From Treponema bryantii (GTDB taxonomy: Bacteria > Spirochaetota > Spirochaetia > Treponematales > Treponemataceae), in contig NZ_AP025286.1 in assembly GCF_036492245.1 (NCBI RefSeq), forward strand, positions 124,001 to 188,000: DNA of 64,000 bases, given 5' to 3'. The notes beneath the pieces are model-generated. The model was given only the letters and a program-made list of their open reading frames with translations, did not search any database and was not told where the DNA came from. Positions 1 through 7,251 of this stretch are shown here, one piece after another (the first letter of the stretch is position 1; each line of letters begins with the position of its first letter). Made by a program: the position numbers and the translations under genes.

Positions 1-555
1 CTCTCTGATTTTTCTGAAGGAATGCTTGAAAACGCAAAGACCAATATCGGGTCCAATGCCAATGTTGAATATCAGATAATTGATATTCAGGATATTCCTT
101 TTGAAGACGAGAGCTTTGATGTTGTGATTGCAAATATGATGCTTTATCATGTGCCGGATATGAAGCGAGGTTTGTCTGAAGTTCGCAGAGTTCTGAAAAC
201 AGGTGGAGCCTTTTACTGCGCAACTTTTGGAGAACACGGAATTATTGAATATCTTTCCAAGACTTTAGGCGCTTATGGTATTGAAGATAATGTAAATAAA
301 AACTTCACACTTCAAAATGGAAAAGAACTTCTTGCCCCCTTCTTTTCTAATGTCCAAAGATTGAACTACGAAGATTCACTCGCTGTAACAGATATTGATG
401 ATCTGGTTGAATATATTTATTCACTTTCCAGTATGACTACACTGAGCACCGTACCGAAAAAAGAAATACATGACCTTCTTACAAAGCAGATGGTCGATGG
501 TATTTTGTCAGTTCCAAAAGAATACGGCATGTTCTGCTGCAGAAAAGGATTATAA
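1..555 (+). CDS. Class I SAM methyltransferase, C-terminal part (5' truncated by window)
   Basis: The frame is open from base 1, and the first visible residues (LSDFSEGML) are the D-x-S-x-x-M-L segment that follows the SAM-binding glycine loop in UbiE/Methyltransf_11 enzymes, so the nucleotide-binding N terminus lies upstream of the window. After it come the acidic motif (DIQDIPFEDESFDVVIANMML) region and the 'EVRRVLKTGGAFYCATFG' strand typical of motif III. About 184 codons are visible. The 3' end overlaps the convergent GNAT gene by six bases. The substrate cannot be read from the sequence; a small-molecule methyltransferase is most likely. Confidence 0.85.
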   Translation, partial: LSDFSEGMLENAKTNIGSNANVEYQIIDIQDIPFEDESFDVVIANMMLYHVPDMKRGLSEVRRVLKTGGAFYCATFGEHGIIEYLSKTLGAYGIEDNVNKNFTLQNGKELLAPFFSNVQRLNYEDSLAVTDIDDLVEYIYSLSSMTTLSTVPKKEIHDLLTKQMVDGILSVPKEYGMFCCRKGL

Positions 556-1035
556 ATCCCTTTCCATATACCCGCAGGTGAATGGGAAGTAATCATATTT
601 CACAGTATGGGTGTGAGTAAAACCGTGCTTTTCATACCAGGCTCGGATTCTCTTATTTTCTTCGACAATTCCTAATTTCATTTTTTTGCAACCTTTATTT
701 CTGGCGCGGGACATAGCATTTTCCAGCAAAGCTTCACCAATTTTTTGATGTCGGAATTCCGGCAGTACACAAAGATTGCTAAGTTCGCATTCAGAGTTCT
801 CCAGAAACATCAGCGAAAAATAACCTAAAAGTTTTCCCTCATCAGAAAAATAAGCCATCATAAGCCTGTGTTCATATTCAAGCTGATAGAATAATCGTTC
901 TACTGTAGTTGCAAACGCTGTAAAACGCGGTGCATTTTCGATTGTAAAACCAAACTCGTCTGCAACAGTCTGGAAACTTTTTTTTATTACGTTTACGCAT
1001 TCTGCGAATTCGTTTTTGCTTATTTCCTTTATCAT
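550..1035 (-). CDS. GNAT family N-acetyltransferase
   Basis: A 161-residue single-domain acetyltransferase. The acetyl-CoA-binding motif A is visible at about residues 90-110 (LCVLPEFRHQKIGEALLENA, a Q/R-x-x-G-x-G/A variant), followed by the 'GCKKMKLGIVEENKRIRAWYEKHGF' strand and helix that close the fold. Its length is normal for the family. The start has a good Shine-Dalgarno (AAGGAAGG) formed by the last codons of the upstream methyltransferase, whose stop is one base away, so the two are co-transcribed and probably translationally coupled. The substrate is unknown. Confidence 0.85.
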   Translation of the reverse strand: MIKEISKNEFAECVNVIKKSFQTVADEFGFTIENAPRFTAFATTVERLFYQLEYEHRLMMAYFSDEGKLLGYFSLMFLENSECELSNLCVLPEFRHQKIGEALLENAMSRARNKGCKKMKLGIVEENKRIRAWYEKHGFTHTHTVKYDYFPFTCGYMERDL

Positions 1036-1036
1036 A

Positions 1037-1864
1037 TTAATCCTTCCTTTTCAAAATCCAGATAAGATTGCTGTTGTATTTTGATGCTGACGATGGATCA
1101 TTCAAATCTTCCTTGTCACCTTTGTAACCGCGGTATATGTCCACAACTTCAAAACCACAGAGCTCTGCCAGCAGGAACATTTCGCTTCTGTATGTCTGAC
1201 GCATTAAGAGAGGACGAATACGCTCTCCAATAATTTCACCCGCTTCGTTGTACGTTTCGAATTTCCAGTTGCCGTACATCTGCTGTGTGTAAAGATTATA
1301 TGAGATTGCGTTATAGATCTTTTCACGGTTGCCGTCGCTGTTCACATACTCAAGACGGAAGCTATAATCTTCTGGACTTGTGTTAATCTGAGCAGCCTGA
1401 GCTGATGGCCATGGATCAAAGGTATTGAGCGTGAGGATGCCGCCCGGAGTAAGCTGATTGCGAAGATTCAGGAGTGCTGTCTTTTGAGTTTTTGTATCTG
1501 GCAGGTGCATAAAACCGCTTCGGGCAATAATTGCAAGAGAGTACTTTCTACCTGAGTTAAACTTTGTCATGTCGGCTGGATAAATGTTGAGTTTGAGACC
1601 AAGCTTTTCTGCTTTAGCTCCGGCTACTTTGCACATTTCCTCAGAAATGTCAGTTCCATCAGCAATAATGCCACGCTCTGCAAGATAGAGCAGAACTGCA
1701 CCAGTTCCGCAGGCAACATCAACAACGCCGCCGCTGCCGTACTTTTTGGCAAGCTCAAGATAAAACTCCTGAAAGTTTTCGTGCATGGAATTTTCATGCG
1801 CATACATTACGTCTAAATAACGGTCGTAATTTTCTGCAACATCTTTGAAATCGTGTAAGTCCAT
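1037..1864 (-). CDS. Class I SAM-dependent methyltransferase
   Basis: A 275-residue protein with the SAM motif I at about residue 50 (VVDVACGTGAVLLYLAERG), the acidic loop (ADGTDISEEM) and a motif near residue 135 (LTPGGILTLNTFDPW). Two in-frame ATGs occur at 1870 and 1864. AAGGAGG (reverse complement of 1871-1877) abuts the first but lies six bases from the second, so 1864 is the likely start. It is the first structural gene after a threonine-rich leader peptide and an intrinsic terminator (1905-2067), which suggests attenuation control. It is followed by a GNAT gene. No substrate can be assigned. Confidence 0.85.
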   Translation of the reverse strand: MDLHDFKDVAENYDRYLDVMYAHENSMHENFQEFYLELAKKYGSGGVVDVACGTGAVLLYLAERGIIADGTDISEEMCKVAGAKAEKLGLKLNIYPADMTKFNSGRKYSLAIIARSGFMHLPDTKTQKTALLNLRNQLTPGGILTLNTFDPWPSAQAAQINTSPEDYSFRLEYVNSDGNREKIYNAISYNLYTQQMYGNWKFETYNEAGEIIGERIRPLLMRQTYRSEMFLLAELCGFEVVDIYRGYKGDKEDLNDPSSASKYNSNLIWILKRKD

Positions 1865-1904
1865 AATCATCCTCCTTGTGAACCTATTGAAATCAGTTTA
1901 AGCC

Positions 1905-1940
1905 AAAAAAAAAGACCACTTACCGAAAAGATAAGTGGTC
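1905..1940 (-). terminator. Intrinsic terminator / attenuator hairpin
   Basis: On the minus strand a perfect nine-base-pair stem (GACCACTTA at 1932-1940, TAAGTGGTC at 1914-1922, nine-base loop) is followed directly by nine T residues (1905-1913). It lies between the threonine-rich leader peptide (stop at 1969) and the methyltransferase start (1864), the position of a transcription attenuator. The 3' arm contains GTGGT, which can also pair with ACCAC in the Thr codon block upstream, giving a possible competing structure. Confidence 0.8.
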
Positions 1941-1968
1941 AGTTTATATCAGCTAATAATCTGCAATC

Positions 1969-2067
1969 TTATTCTTTTCTGTAATCCAAATGCATACCAA
2001 TGCCTGTAGTTGTGGTAACTGTGGTTGAGGCGGTTGTGTATGTAGTTTCGATTACAAAAAATTTCAT
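1969..2067 (-). CDS. Threonine-rich leader peptide (candidate attenuator leader)
   Basis: A 32-codon minus-strand ORF too short for standard gene calling. Its centre reads TTYTTASTTVTTTTGIG, and ten of its 32 codons are threonine, using ACT, ACA and ACC. Composition and length resemble the enterobacterial thr operon leader (STTITTTITITTG), where ribosome stalling at Thr codons prevents terminator formation. It is followed at 29 bases by a strong hairpin plus T9 tract (1905-1940). A promoter-like TTGACA-17-TATGTT (2077-2105) ends nine bases upstream of the ATG. No Shine-Dalgarno is present, so the message could be leaderless. The odd point is that a methyltransferase and a GNAT follow, not a threonine biosynthesis gene. 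Confidence 0.65.
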   Translation of the reverse strand: MKFFVIETTYTTASTTVTTTTGIGMHLDYRKE

Positions 2068-2076
2068 CTTGGTATG

Positions 2077-2105
2077 AACATATAGAAAAATGATTTTTGT
2101 GTCAA
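2077..2105 (-). promoter_or_regulatory. Putative promoter for Thr leader peptide and methyltransferase operon
   Basis: On the minus strand a perfect -35 (TTGACA, 2100-2105), a 17-base spacer and a -10 matching four of six positions (TATGTT, 2077-2082). Transcription would begin only a few bases before the leader ATG at 2067. An alternative -10 (TATATG) gives a 15-base spacer. Confidence 0.5.
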
Positions 2106-2120
2106 GGAAGAAAGAATGTG

Positions 2121-2150
2121 TTAGAATTACATATAGATAAAAAGTATAAT
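2121..2150 (+). promoter_or_regulatory. Promoter for secreted protein gene
   Basis: A perfect -10 TATAAT lies at 2145-2150, with a poor -35 (TTAGAA, 2121-2126) at an 18-base spacer. The hexamer overlaps the first ATG of the downstream reading frame (2149), which argues that this ATG is not the translation start. Confidence 0.5.
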
Positions 2151-2196
2151 GACCGCAAATTCAAAGTTCGACATACACAAAATGAGGGATAATTAT

Positions 2197-2679
2197 TTGA
2201 AAAGGAAAAGTTTTATATTTTTAATATCACTATTTTTGATTTCTGTTGTTTATGCAACAGATCCTGTACCAGAAGGAGAAATTTTTGTTAATGATAAAAT
2301 GCTGAAGGATTTTCCTATCGGTGCAGATATTTCTTCTTACAACATTGAGATGTCAAAAGCAAATCTAATTATGATAAATCCATCACAATTCGCTCCGTAT
2401 TTTAATCTTTATGAATCCCCTTATTGGTATAGAATTGCGGTTCTAAATAATCGTGTTCGTGCAATATTTGTTAATGATGCATATTTTGGAAAACGTTTTA
2501 AAACAGAAGAAGGAATATATCTTGAAATGTCGATGAAACAAGTTAAAGATATTATTCCGGAAATCAATTTTAAGAAAATTAACGGCTGGGGCTATGAAGC
2601 TCTTCTAAAATCCGGTTGGAAAATTGTATTTGCCAACAATGATGATAATGCAGAAGTTCTTTTTATTTATAGGGATTAA
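2197..2679 (+). CDS. Small secreted protein of unknown function
   Basis: The frame is open from ATG 2149, but that codon sits in a perfect -10 box. A TTG at 2197, eight bases after a GAGGG Shine-Dalgarno-like site, gives a textbook signal peptide (MKRKSFIFLISLFLISVVYA, cleavage after A). ATG 2182 is another possibility. The mature part (about 140 residues) is mixed alpha/beta with no motif I recognise. It has no cysteines and ends VLFIYRD, compatible with a periplasmic or surface protein. It is a monocistronic gene between the divergent leader operon and the convergent ABC operon. Start choice is inference; export is well supported. Confidence 0.65.
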   Translation: MKRKSFIFLISLFLISVVYATDPVPEGEIFVNDKMLKDFPIGADISSYNIEMSKANLIMINPSQFAPYFNLYESPYWYRIAVLNNRVRAIFVNDAYFGKRFKTEEGIYLEMSMKQVKDIIPEINFKKINGWGYEALLKSGWKIVFANNDDNAEVLFIYRD

Positions 2680-2707
2680 TTTACATGCGAAATTGAGAAT
2701 GAAAATC

Positions 2708-3634
2708 TTACAATTCCTTCAGTCTCTTTAATCCCGCTTTATTTACAGAAATTGTTGTAACGCTGGTAGCAATCATATTCGCTGACATAATAATACCGCC
2801 ACGGAGCTGAAACGCATAAAGCAGAGAGCCGAGTGTAATTATTCCTGCATTGATTTTCTCTGCTCCAAGGAACATGAGAACAAGATATCCCATTATTCCA
2901 AAGAGCGGCATAACAGCATGCTCAATCGCTTTGTATAAAGCCTTTTTTATGAAGAGCAGTTTTAATTCCAGATTTTTGATTTTTATTTTCTTCAGAAAAA
3001 AATCAGAACAGTCATACAGAAAAACTGTATCGGCCATATTTACGAAAGACTCATACATGTCGGTTAATTCTGCGGAAGCCTTTTGTATTTTATTCTGAAT
3101 GGAACTCAAGCGCGGTGACACAATCCAGGTTATAATCAGAATATGAGGAATCACAAAAGCAAGCACAATCAGAAATAATTTCGAATCAAAAATACAGAAT
3201 AAGATTGCAGACAAAAGAAGATTTGCAATTCCATTCACAAGAAACACAAGATTCCAGGGTTCGCCATAAATTGCGGCGGTCATCTGTGCATCCTGATTTA
3301 TCCGTAAAAGAACATCGCCTGAAGCTAGTTTATCAATTTCTTCGATTGGTTTTGCAAGAAGCTTGTTGAAAATATACAACTTTAATTTCTTTTGAAAGCC
3401 TGCATAAAAAGCTGCAAAAAAACGCCACACAGTTCCGTTATAAGTGAACAGCAATAAATTAGCAAACAAAAAAAGTCCGCACACAACATCAAGCCTCACA
3501 AAATCCAAAGCCTCAATTGCTTCAAAAGCCTGTTTTAGGAAAAGCGCATTTATGAGATTTCTGACGGCCTCGAAAGGAAGTCGTAAAGCAAGCAGCTGCA
3601 AATACTGTTTTTTGATTTCAAGTTTTTTCAGCAT
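2708..3634 (-). CDS. ABC exporter transmembrane subunit B (no fused ATPase)
   Basis: A 308-residue membrane protein with the ABC type-1 exporter fold: hydrophobic segments near residues 10-30, 48-70, 125-150, 150-172 and 240-290, plus the long cytoplasmic helices expected of the family (LYIFNKLLAKPIEEIDKLASGDVLLRINQD; 'SAELTDMYESFVNMADTVFLYDC'). It stops where a fused nucleotide-binding domain would begin. Third gene of a minus-strand operon (membrane subunit, ATPase, membrane subunit), overlapping the ATPase stop by seven bases. It probably forms a heterodimeric membrane core with the product of 4227-5198, sharing the single ATPase. The substrate is unknown; drug or peptide export is the usual role. 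Confidence 0.8.
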   Translation of the reverse strand: MLKKLEIKKQYLQLLALRLPFEAVRNLINALFLKQAFEAIEALDFVRLDVVCGLFLFANLLLFTYNGTVWRFFAAFYAGFQKKLKLYIFNKLLAKPIEEIDKLASGDVLLRINQDAQMTAAIYGEPWNLVFLVNGIANLLLSAILFCIFDSKLFLIVLAFVIPHILIITWIVSPRLSSIQNKIQKASAELTDMYESFVNMADTVFLYDCSDFFLKKIKIKNLELKLLFIKKALYKAIEHAVMPLFGIMGYLVLMFLGAEKINAGIITLGSLLYAFQLRGGIIMSANMIATSVTTISVNKAGLKRLKEL

Positions 3635-4230
3635 AAAACGCCTTCCTCCAGCCGATAGATTTTATCGCAAAAATCAAGAGCCTCTTTTCTGTGTGCAATG
3701 GAAATTACTGTCCGCTCTTTCCACCAGTTCTGCAGGGCTTCAATAAGATGGGCAGAAGTTTCCATGTCCAGTGCAGAGGTAGCTTCATCTAAAATCAAAA
3801 TCTGAGGATTCTGTGCAATCGCTCTTGCAATGCAGATTCTTTGTGCCTGTCCGCCAGAAACATTATCCCCACGTACGCCTGTAAAAGTATCTATACCATC
3901 TGGGAGAGATTTTACCCATTCTTCAAGCTGAGCAATTCTAACCGTATCCCAAATCTGCTCTTCCGGAATTTCATGACCGCAGGTGATGTTTTCTCTTATG
4001 GTAAATGGGAAGAGTTTGTTTCCCTGCATTACCACAGACATTTTTCCTTCTGTGTAAATTTTACCTTGCTGAACTTCGTAAAGACCAGAAATTAATTTAA
4101 TCAAAGTTGTCTTTCCGGAACCGCTTTCACCGATTATTCCGATTTTCATTCCATCAGGAATTGTAAGATTCAGATTTTTTAGTACAGTTTTTTGATCGTA
4201 AGAATATGTAAGATTTTCGATTTGTATCAT
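3628..4230 (-). CDS. ABC transporter ATP-binding subunit (stand-alone, exporter type)
   Basis: A 200-residue nucleotide-binding domain. It shows Walker A GESGSGKTT (about residue 37), Q-loop VVMQGNKLFPF, signature VSGGQAQR (about 128), Walker B ILILDEATSALD (about 150) and the H-loop ISIAHRK (about 180), so it should be an active ATPase. The frame continues 89 codons upstream, but that stretch is the antisense of nothing meaningful and overlaps the membrane subunit. The ATG at 4230 overlaps the upstream stop (ATGA) and starts exactly at the domain boundary (MIQIENLTYSYD). Most exporters of this class fuse this domain to the membrane domain; here it is separate, sandwiched between two membrane-subunit genes. 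Confidence 0.9.
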   Translation of the reverse strand: MIQIENLTYSYDQKTVLKNLNLTIPDGMKIGIIGESGSGKTTLIKLISGLYEVQQGKIYTEGKMSVVMQGNKLFPFTIRENITCGHEIPEEQIWDTVRIAQLEEWVKSLPDGIDTFTGVRGDNVSGGQAQRICIARAIAQNPQILILDEATSALDMETSAHLIEALQNWWKERTVISIAHRKEALDFCDKIYRLEEGVLC

Positions 4231-5198
4231 TTGTCTTCTCCTGCTTTGTTGATTTTCTGGAGATTTCCTGCAAAGATACGGAACTGCATTATAAAGGACG
4301 GCATGTTCATCAAAATGCCAGAAACGTTCCCCGAAAGATTTATAAAAATATAAAGTTCGCCCACTGTCATTTCGCCTTTGATAACCAGATTGCCGCCAAT
4401 CAAAACTAAAAGCAGCAAAGGTATGCATGTCATCACTGCAGAAATTGACATCAAAAGTGCTTTCTTTTTTTCCATGGAGATATTCAGTTTTTCCCATGCC
4501 TCAAGTCTGTTCTTGTAATTTGTCAGTATGAATTTTTGTGCCTGATACAATCTGATTACCGGGAAAAGCGACATCAGACTTTCTGTAACGCCATTCAGCT
4601 TTGCATTTTCTTCATTTGCTTTTATTGTATAATTCTTCAAAATCTTACACGAAAAAGAAACGTAAAGAATAATCAGAAAGACAGGCAGGTTTGAAGAAAA
4701 CGCAAGAAACGGATTCAAAAAAATAAACCACCCGAAGGTACCAAGAAATTTTATAAAACTATCAAAGATGAAAAACAGATTTTCAGAAATAAAAACACTA
4801 ACTGCATTAAACTCATTCAATAGCACAGAAGTCATTTCACCGCCGCTCACCGCCATCTCTTTTGCTCTCATAAATGAAACACTATTACGCGCAATGCTTT
4901 CGATATAATTTTGTCTTAACTCATAATTTATTCTGGCTGTAGTTGTACCGGAAATAAATGCGTTTGCCCCACTCATAAAAATAAAGGCAGCAAGAATAAT
5001 CAGAAGTTCTACGAGCATTCCTTGAATAGATGAGTTACCTGCTTCGCCCGCTCCAACATTCCCCGCTGTTACAAGGTCAATCAGATTTGCCAGATATTTA
5101 TTCCAGACAAGATTAACCGCAAGAAAAATAATATCTGCTATAAAAGTCAGAAAAATCATAAACTTCACTTTATAAAATGTGCGTGTTATAATATTCAT
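4227..5198 (-). CDS. ABC exporter transmembrane subunit A (no fused ATPase)
   Basis: A 323-residue membrane subunit with the ABC type-1 exporter pattern: hydrophobic spans near residues 14-32, 60-85, 140-180 and 255-300, and coupling-helix regions (ELRQNYIESIARNSVSFM). First gene of a three-gene operon, ending in an ATGA overlap with the ATPase. A MerR-type promoter (5205-5235) has its -10 only six bases before the ATG at 5198 and there is no Shine-Dalgarno, so the transcript may be leaderless. The internal Met at 5159 is the alternative start. The divergent MerR gene probably activates the operon when a ligand is present. Substrate unknown. Confidence 0.8.
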   Translation of the reverse strand: MNIITRTFYKVKFMIFLTFIADIIFLAVNLVWNKYLANLIDLVTAGNVGAGEAGNSSIQGMLVELLIILAAFIFMSGANAFISGTTTARINYELRQNYIESIARNSVSFMRAKEMAVSGGEMTSVLLNEFNAVSVFISENLFFIFDSFIKFLGTFGWFIFLNPFLAFSSNLPVFLIILYVSFSCKILKNYTIKANEENAKLNGVTESLMSLFPVIRLYQAQKFILTNYKNRLEAWEKLNISMEKKKALLMSISAVMTCIPLLLLVLIGGNLVIKGEMTVGELYIFINLSGNVSGILMNMPSFIMQFRIFAGNLQKINKAGEDK

Positions 5199-5204
5199 AA
5201 CAAA

Positions 5205-5235
5205 ACGCTAAACCTTGTCCCAGGGACAAAGTCAA
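5205..5235 (-). promoter_or_regulatory. MerR-type promoter with dyad operator in a 19-bp spacer
   Basis: On the minus strand TTGACT (-35, 5230-5235) is separated by 19 bases from a weak -10 (TAGCGT, 5205-5210). The spacer carries a perfect palindrome, TTGTCCC-A-GGGACAA (plus strand 5215-5229). An over-long spacer with an internal dyad is the hallmark of MerR-activated promoters, and a MerR-family gene starts divergently at 5243. The site probably also autoregulates the MerR gene. Confidence 0.75.
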
Positions 5236-5242
5236 GTAAAAA

Positions 5243-5716
5243 ATGGAAAAAGATGAATTATTAAAAATCAGTGAGCTTGCAGATTTTTTTGGAACAACAC
5301 CGAAGGCTCTGCGTCTTTATGAAAAAAAAGGTATTTTAGTTCCCTGCAAGATAGATCCTCTAACTGGTTATCGTTATTACTCTGCCGACCAGGTAAAAAA
5401 ACTCAACGTACTTGTAGAGCTGCAGGAATTAGGTTTTACACTTAACGAAATCAAAAAAATTATGAAGGGTGGGCTTAAATCGCAGGCCTTTCTGGATGCG
5501 CTTTATTCTAAAAAAGTGGAATGGGAACAAAAGAAAAGCGAGATACAGAGTAAAATCGGCGCAATAGAAAATATAGAACAGAACCTCTCACGCAAAATCG
5601 GTACAAAAGAAATCACAGAAATGACAGAGGATGAACGGGCCTGGTTTTTGCTCAATGCGGTTTGTGTGGAAGAACTCAAGGCTTCAAAAGTTTTGAGTGA
5701 TGCTATATGGGTATAA
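5243..5716 (+). CDS. MerR family transcriptional regulator
   Basis: A 157-residue regulator. Residues 7-75 form the MerR winged helix (LKISELADFFGTTPKALRLYEKKG, then the signature PLTGYRYYSADQVKKL), followed by the dimerisation coiled coil (about 85-120, KKVEWEQKKSEIQSKIGAIENIEQ). The remaining 35 residues are too short for a GyrI-like effector domain, and the gene lacks the clustered cysteines of metal sensors, so ligand sensing is unclear. It is divergent from the ABC exporter operon across a 44-base gap holding a MerR-type operator. The local regulator of that exporter is the obvious role. The Shine-Dalgarno is weak. Confidence 0.85.
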   Translation: MEKDELLKISELADFFGTTPKALRLYEKKGILVPCKIDPLTGYRYYSADQVKKLNVLVELQELGFTLNEIKKIMKGGLKSQAFLDALYSKKVEWEQKKSEIQSKIGAIENIEQNLSRKIGTKEITEMTEDERAWFLLNAVCVEELKASKVLSDAIWV

Positions 5717-5743
5717 CAGAATTGTTCAGCAGGGGAGACTCAA

Positions 5744-6358
5744 GTGAAAACTATAATCACAATTCAGCACACACAATCGGTTCATCACACAAACGGGATG
5801 GTTGGTTCCTGGACAGACTGGGATCTTACAGAAAAAGGAATTGAACAGGCAAAAAGAATCGGCGAAAAGTTACAGGCAGAACTTGGTGATCGTGCACAAG
5901 ATTTTGTTTTATATTCTTCTGATTTGATTCGTACAAAACAGACTGCAGAACAAGTTGGAAAAGCTCTGAATCTTACACCAAAACTTCGTACAGAATTGCG
6001 GGAAAGAAATCTTGGTAAATGCTGCGGAAAGTCTGTTCAATGGCTGCTAGAAAATCTGGAACGTGATGAGAAAACTATAGACGACAAAATGTTTTCCGAT
6101 GGTGAAAGCCGCCGTGACGAATGGAATCGCCTGAAGCCCTTCTTTGATGAGATTATGTCGAGTAACGAACAGAACATAATCATCGTTTCACACGGAGATT
6201 TATTGAGTGTATTCAATATCATGTTTCTAGGGCTGGGCGTGGAGACCTTAAACACTTGCGAAATGCATGGCGCTGCAGGCGGCGTTTCAATTATGCTTGA
6301 AACCGACGACGGAAAACGTATCATCAAAAAAGTCAGCGATATGTCATATATGAATTAG
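5744..6358 (+). CDS. Histidine phosphatase family protein (phosphoglycerate-mutase-like)
   Basis: A 204-residue protein starting at GTG 5744 behind GGGGAGA. The fold is recognisable from 'GSWTDWDLTEKGIEQAKRIGEKL', 'LYSSDLIRTKQTAEQVG', 'ELRERNLGKC' and the second catalytic histidine in IIIVSHGDLLSVF (about residue 150). The N-terminal motif is QHTQS instead of the family's RHGE: the phospho-accepting His is kept but the Arg is replaced by Gln and Gly by Thr. This may alter phosphate binding. The substrate is unknown. The gene follows the MerR gene by 27 bases in the same direction, but its own Shine-Dalgarno allows independent translation. Confidence 0.8.
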   Translation: MKTIITIQHTQSVHHTNGMVGSWTDWDLTEKGIEQAKRIGEKLQAELGDRAQDFVLYSSDLIRTKQTAEQVGKALNLTPKLRTELRERNLGKCCGKSVQWLLENLERDEKTIDDKMFSDGESRRDEWNRLKPFFDEIMSSNEQNIIIVSHGDLLSVFNIMFLGLGVETLNTCEMHGAAGGVSIMLETDDGKRIIKKVSDMSYMN

Positions 6359-6406
6359 AGAAAAACTTCTCAACCGAAAGTTGAGTAAAACTACAAAACG
6401 CGTCGA

Positions 6407-6435
6407 TTGTCAGTCAGGTATATTGGCAATATGAT
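6407..6435 (+). promoter_or_regulatory. Promoter for XRE-phosphoribosyltransferase gene
   Basis: TTGTCA (6407-6412), a 17-base spacer and TATGAT (6430-6435), each matching the consensus at five of six positions. The predicted start (about 6442) leaves a leader of some 39 bases containing the palindrome CCTTGCAAGG and an AGAGG Shine-Dalgarno before the ATG at 6481. Confidence 0.65.
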
Positions 6436-6480
6436 GTGTATAAACCTCCTTGCAAGGAAAAAAAATAAAAGAGGTACAAA

Positions 6481-7251
6481 ATGAACACAATCGGCGCAAC
6501 TATCAAAAAACTTAGAGGAGCCAAAGGAATTACTCAGGAAGAGCTTGCAGAAGCAGTAAACATTTCTTATCAGGCAGTGAGCAAATGGGAGAACGGTGGT
6601 TCCCCAGATTTAGAAATGCTTCCAATTCTTGCAAATTACTTTGGAGTAACAATTGATGAACTGATGGGCTTTAAGCTTGCAGCATACACCAACAAAGAAA
6701 GGTTTATCCGTCTTATGGCAGATGCAGGTGTGCTGAAGCGAGGTAAGTTCGAAATCAAAGGAACTGAATCGGATTACTTTATCAATACGGAAAACTTCAC
6801 TACAAACATTCATCTTGCAAAGCTCGGTGAATTCTTTGCCGACCTGATAATGGAAGCTCACCTTGATTTTGACTGCATCGTAGGAATGGCTTATCACGGA
6901 ATAAGTTTTGCAGCTGCCACAGCAACAATCCTTGCAAATAAATATGGCATCACCGTAAACTATTGCAGCGATAGAAAAGTTTCAGACAGCCGTGGAAGAA
7001 CAATCTGCGGACACACGCTTGAAGATGGAGAACGAATTGTCATCGTGGACGACTTAATCAACAGCGGTAAGACTGTAGCCGGCAGAATTGAAAATCTGAA
7101 GAAAATTGCTGACATAAAAGTAGCAGCCCTTGTTGCAATTGTAGACCGGGGAGATGGTGCTAGTTTCATGAAAGAGCATTATGATGCTAAAACTTTGACC
7201 ATCATCACCGGCGAAGATATTACGAGTGCAATTGAGCGGGGAATTGTTTAA
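6481..7251 (+). CDS. XRE-type HTH fused to orotate-phosphoribosyltransferase-like domain
   Basis: A 256-residue fusion. Residues 4-60 are an XRE/Cro helix-turn-helix (IKKLRGAKGITQEELAEAVNIS, then QAVSKWENGGSPDLEML). Residues 110-256 are a type I phosphoribosyltransferase: GMAYHGISFAAATATIL resembles the OPRT 'GPAYKGIPLA' segment, and IVIVDDLINSGKT (about 186-198) is the PRPP motif. The OPRT catalytic loop (RKEAKDHGEGG) is here RKVSDSRGR: the loop Lys, Asp and His are not conserved, so PRPP sensing is more likely than catalysis, as in Bacillus PurR. A nucleotide- or PRPP-responsive repressor is a reasonable inference. Its own promoter precedes it, and it abuts the convergent cyclase gene with no gap. 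Confidence 0.85.
   Translation: MNTIGATIKKLRGAKGITQEELAEAVNISYQAVSKWENGGSPDLEMLPILANYFGVTIDELMGFKLAAYTNKERFIRLMADAGVLKRGKFEIKGTESDYFINTENFTTNIHLAKLGEFFADLIMEAHLDFDCIVGMAYHGISFAAATATILANKYGITVNYCSDRKVSDSRGRTICGHTLEDGERIVIVDDLINSGKTVAGRIENLKKIADIKVAALVAIVDRGDGASFMKEHYDAKTLTIITGEDITSAIERGIV

Noticed and set aside
4231-4497. 89-codon N-terminal extension of the ABC ATPase
   Set aside because: It lies within the membrane-subunit gene in another frame. The ATPase domain starts exactly at ATG 4230 with ATGA coupling.
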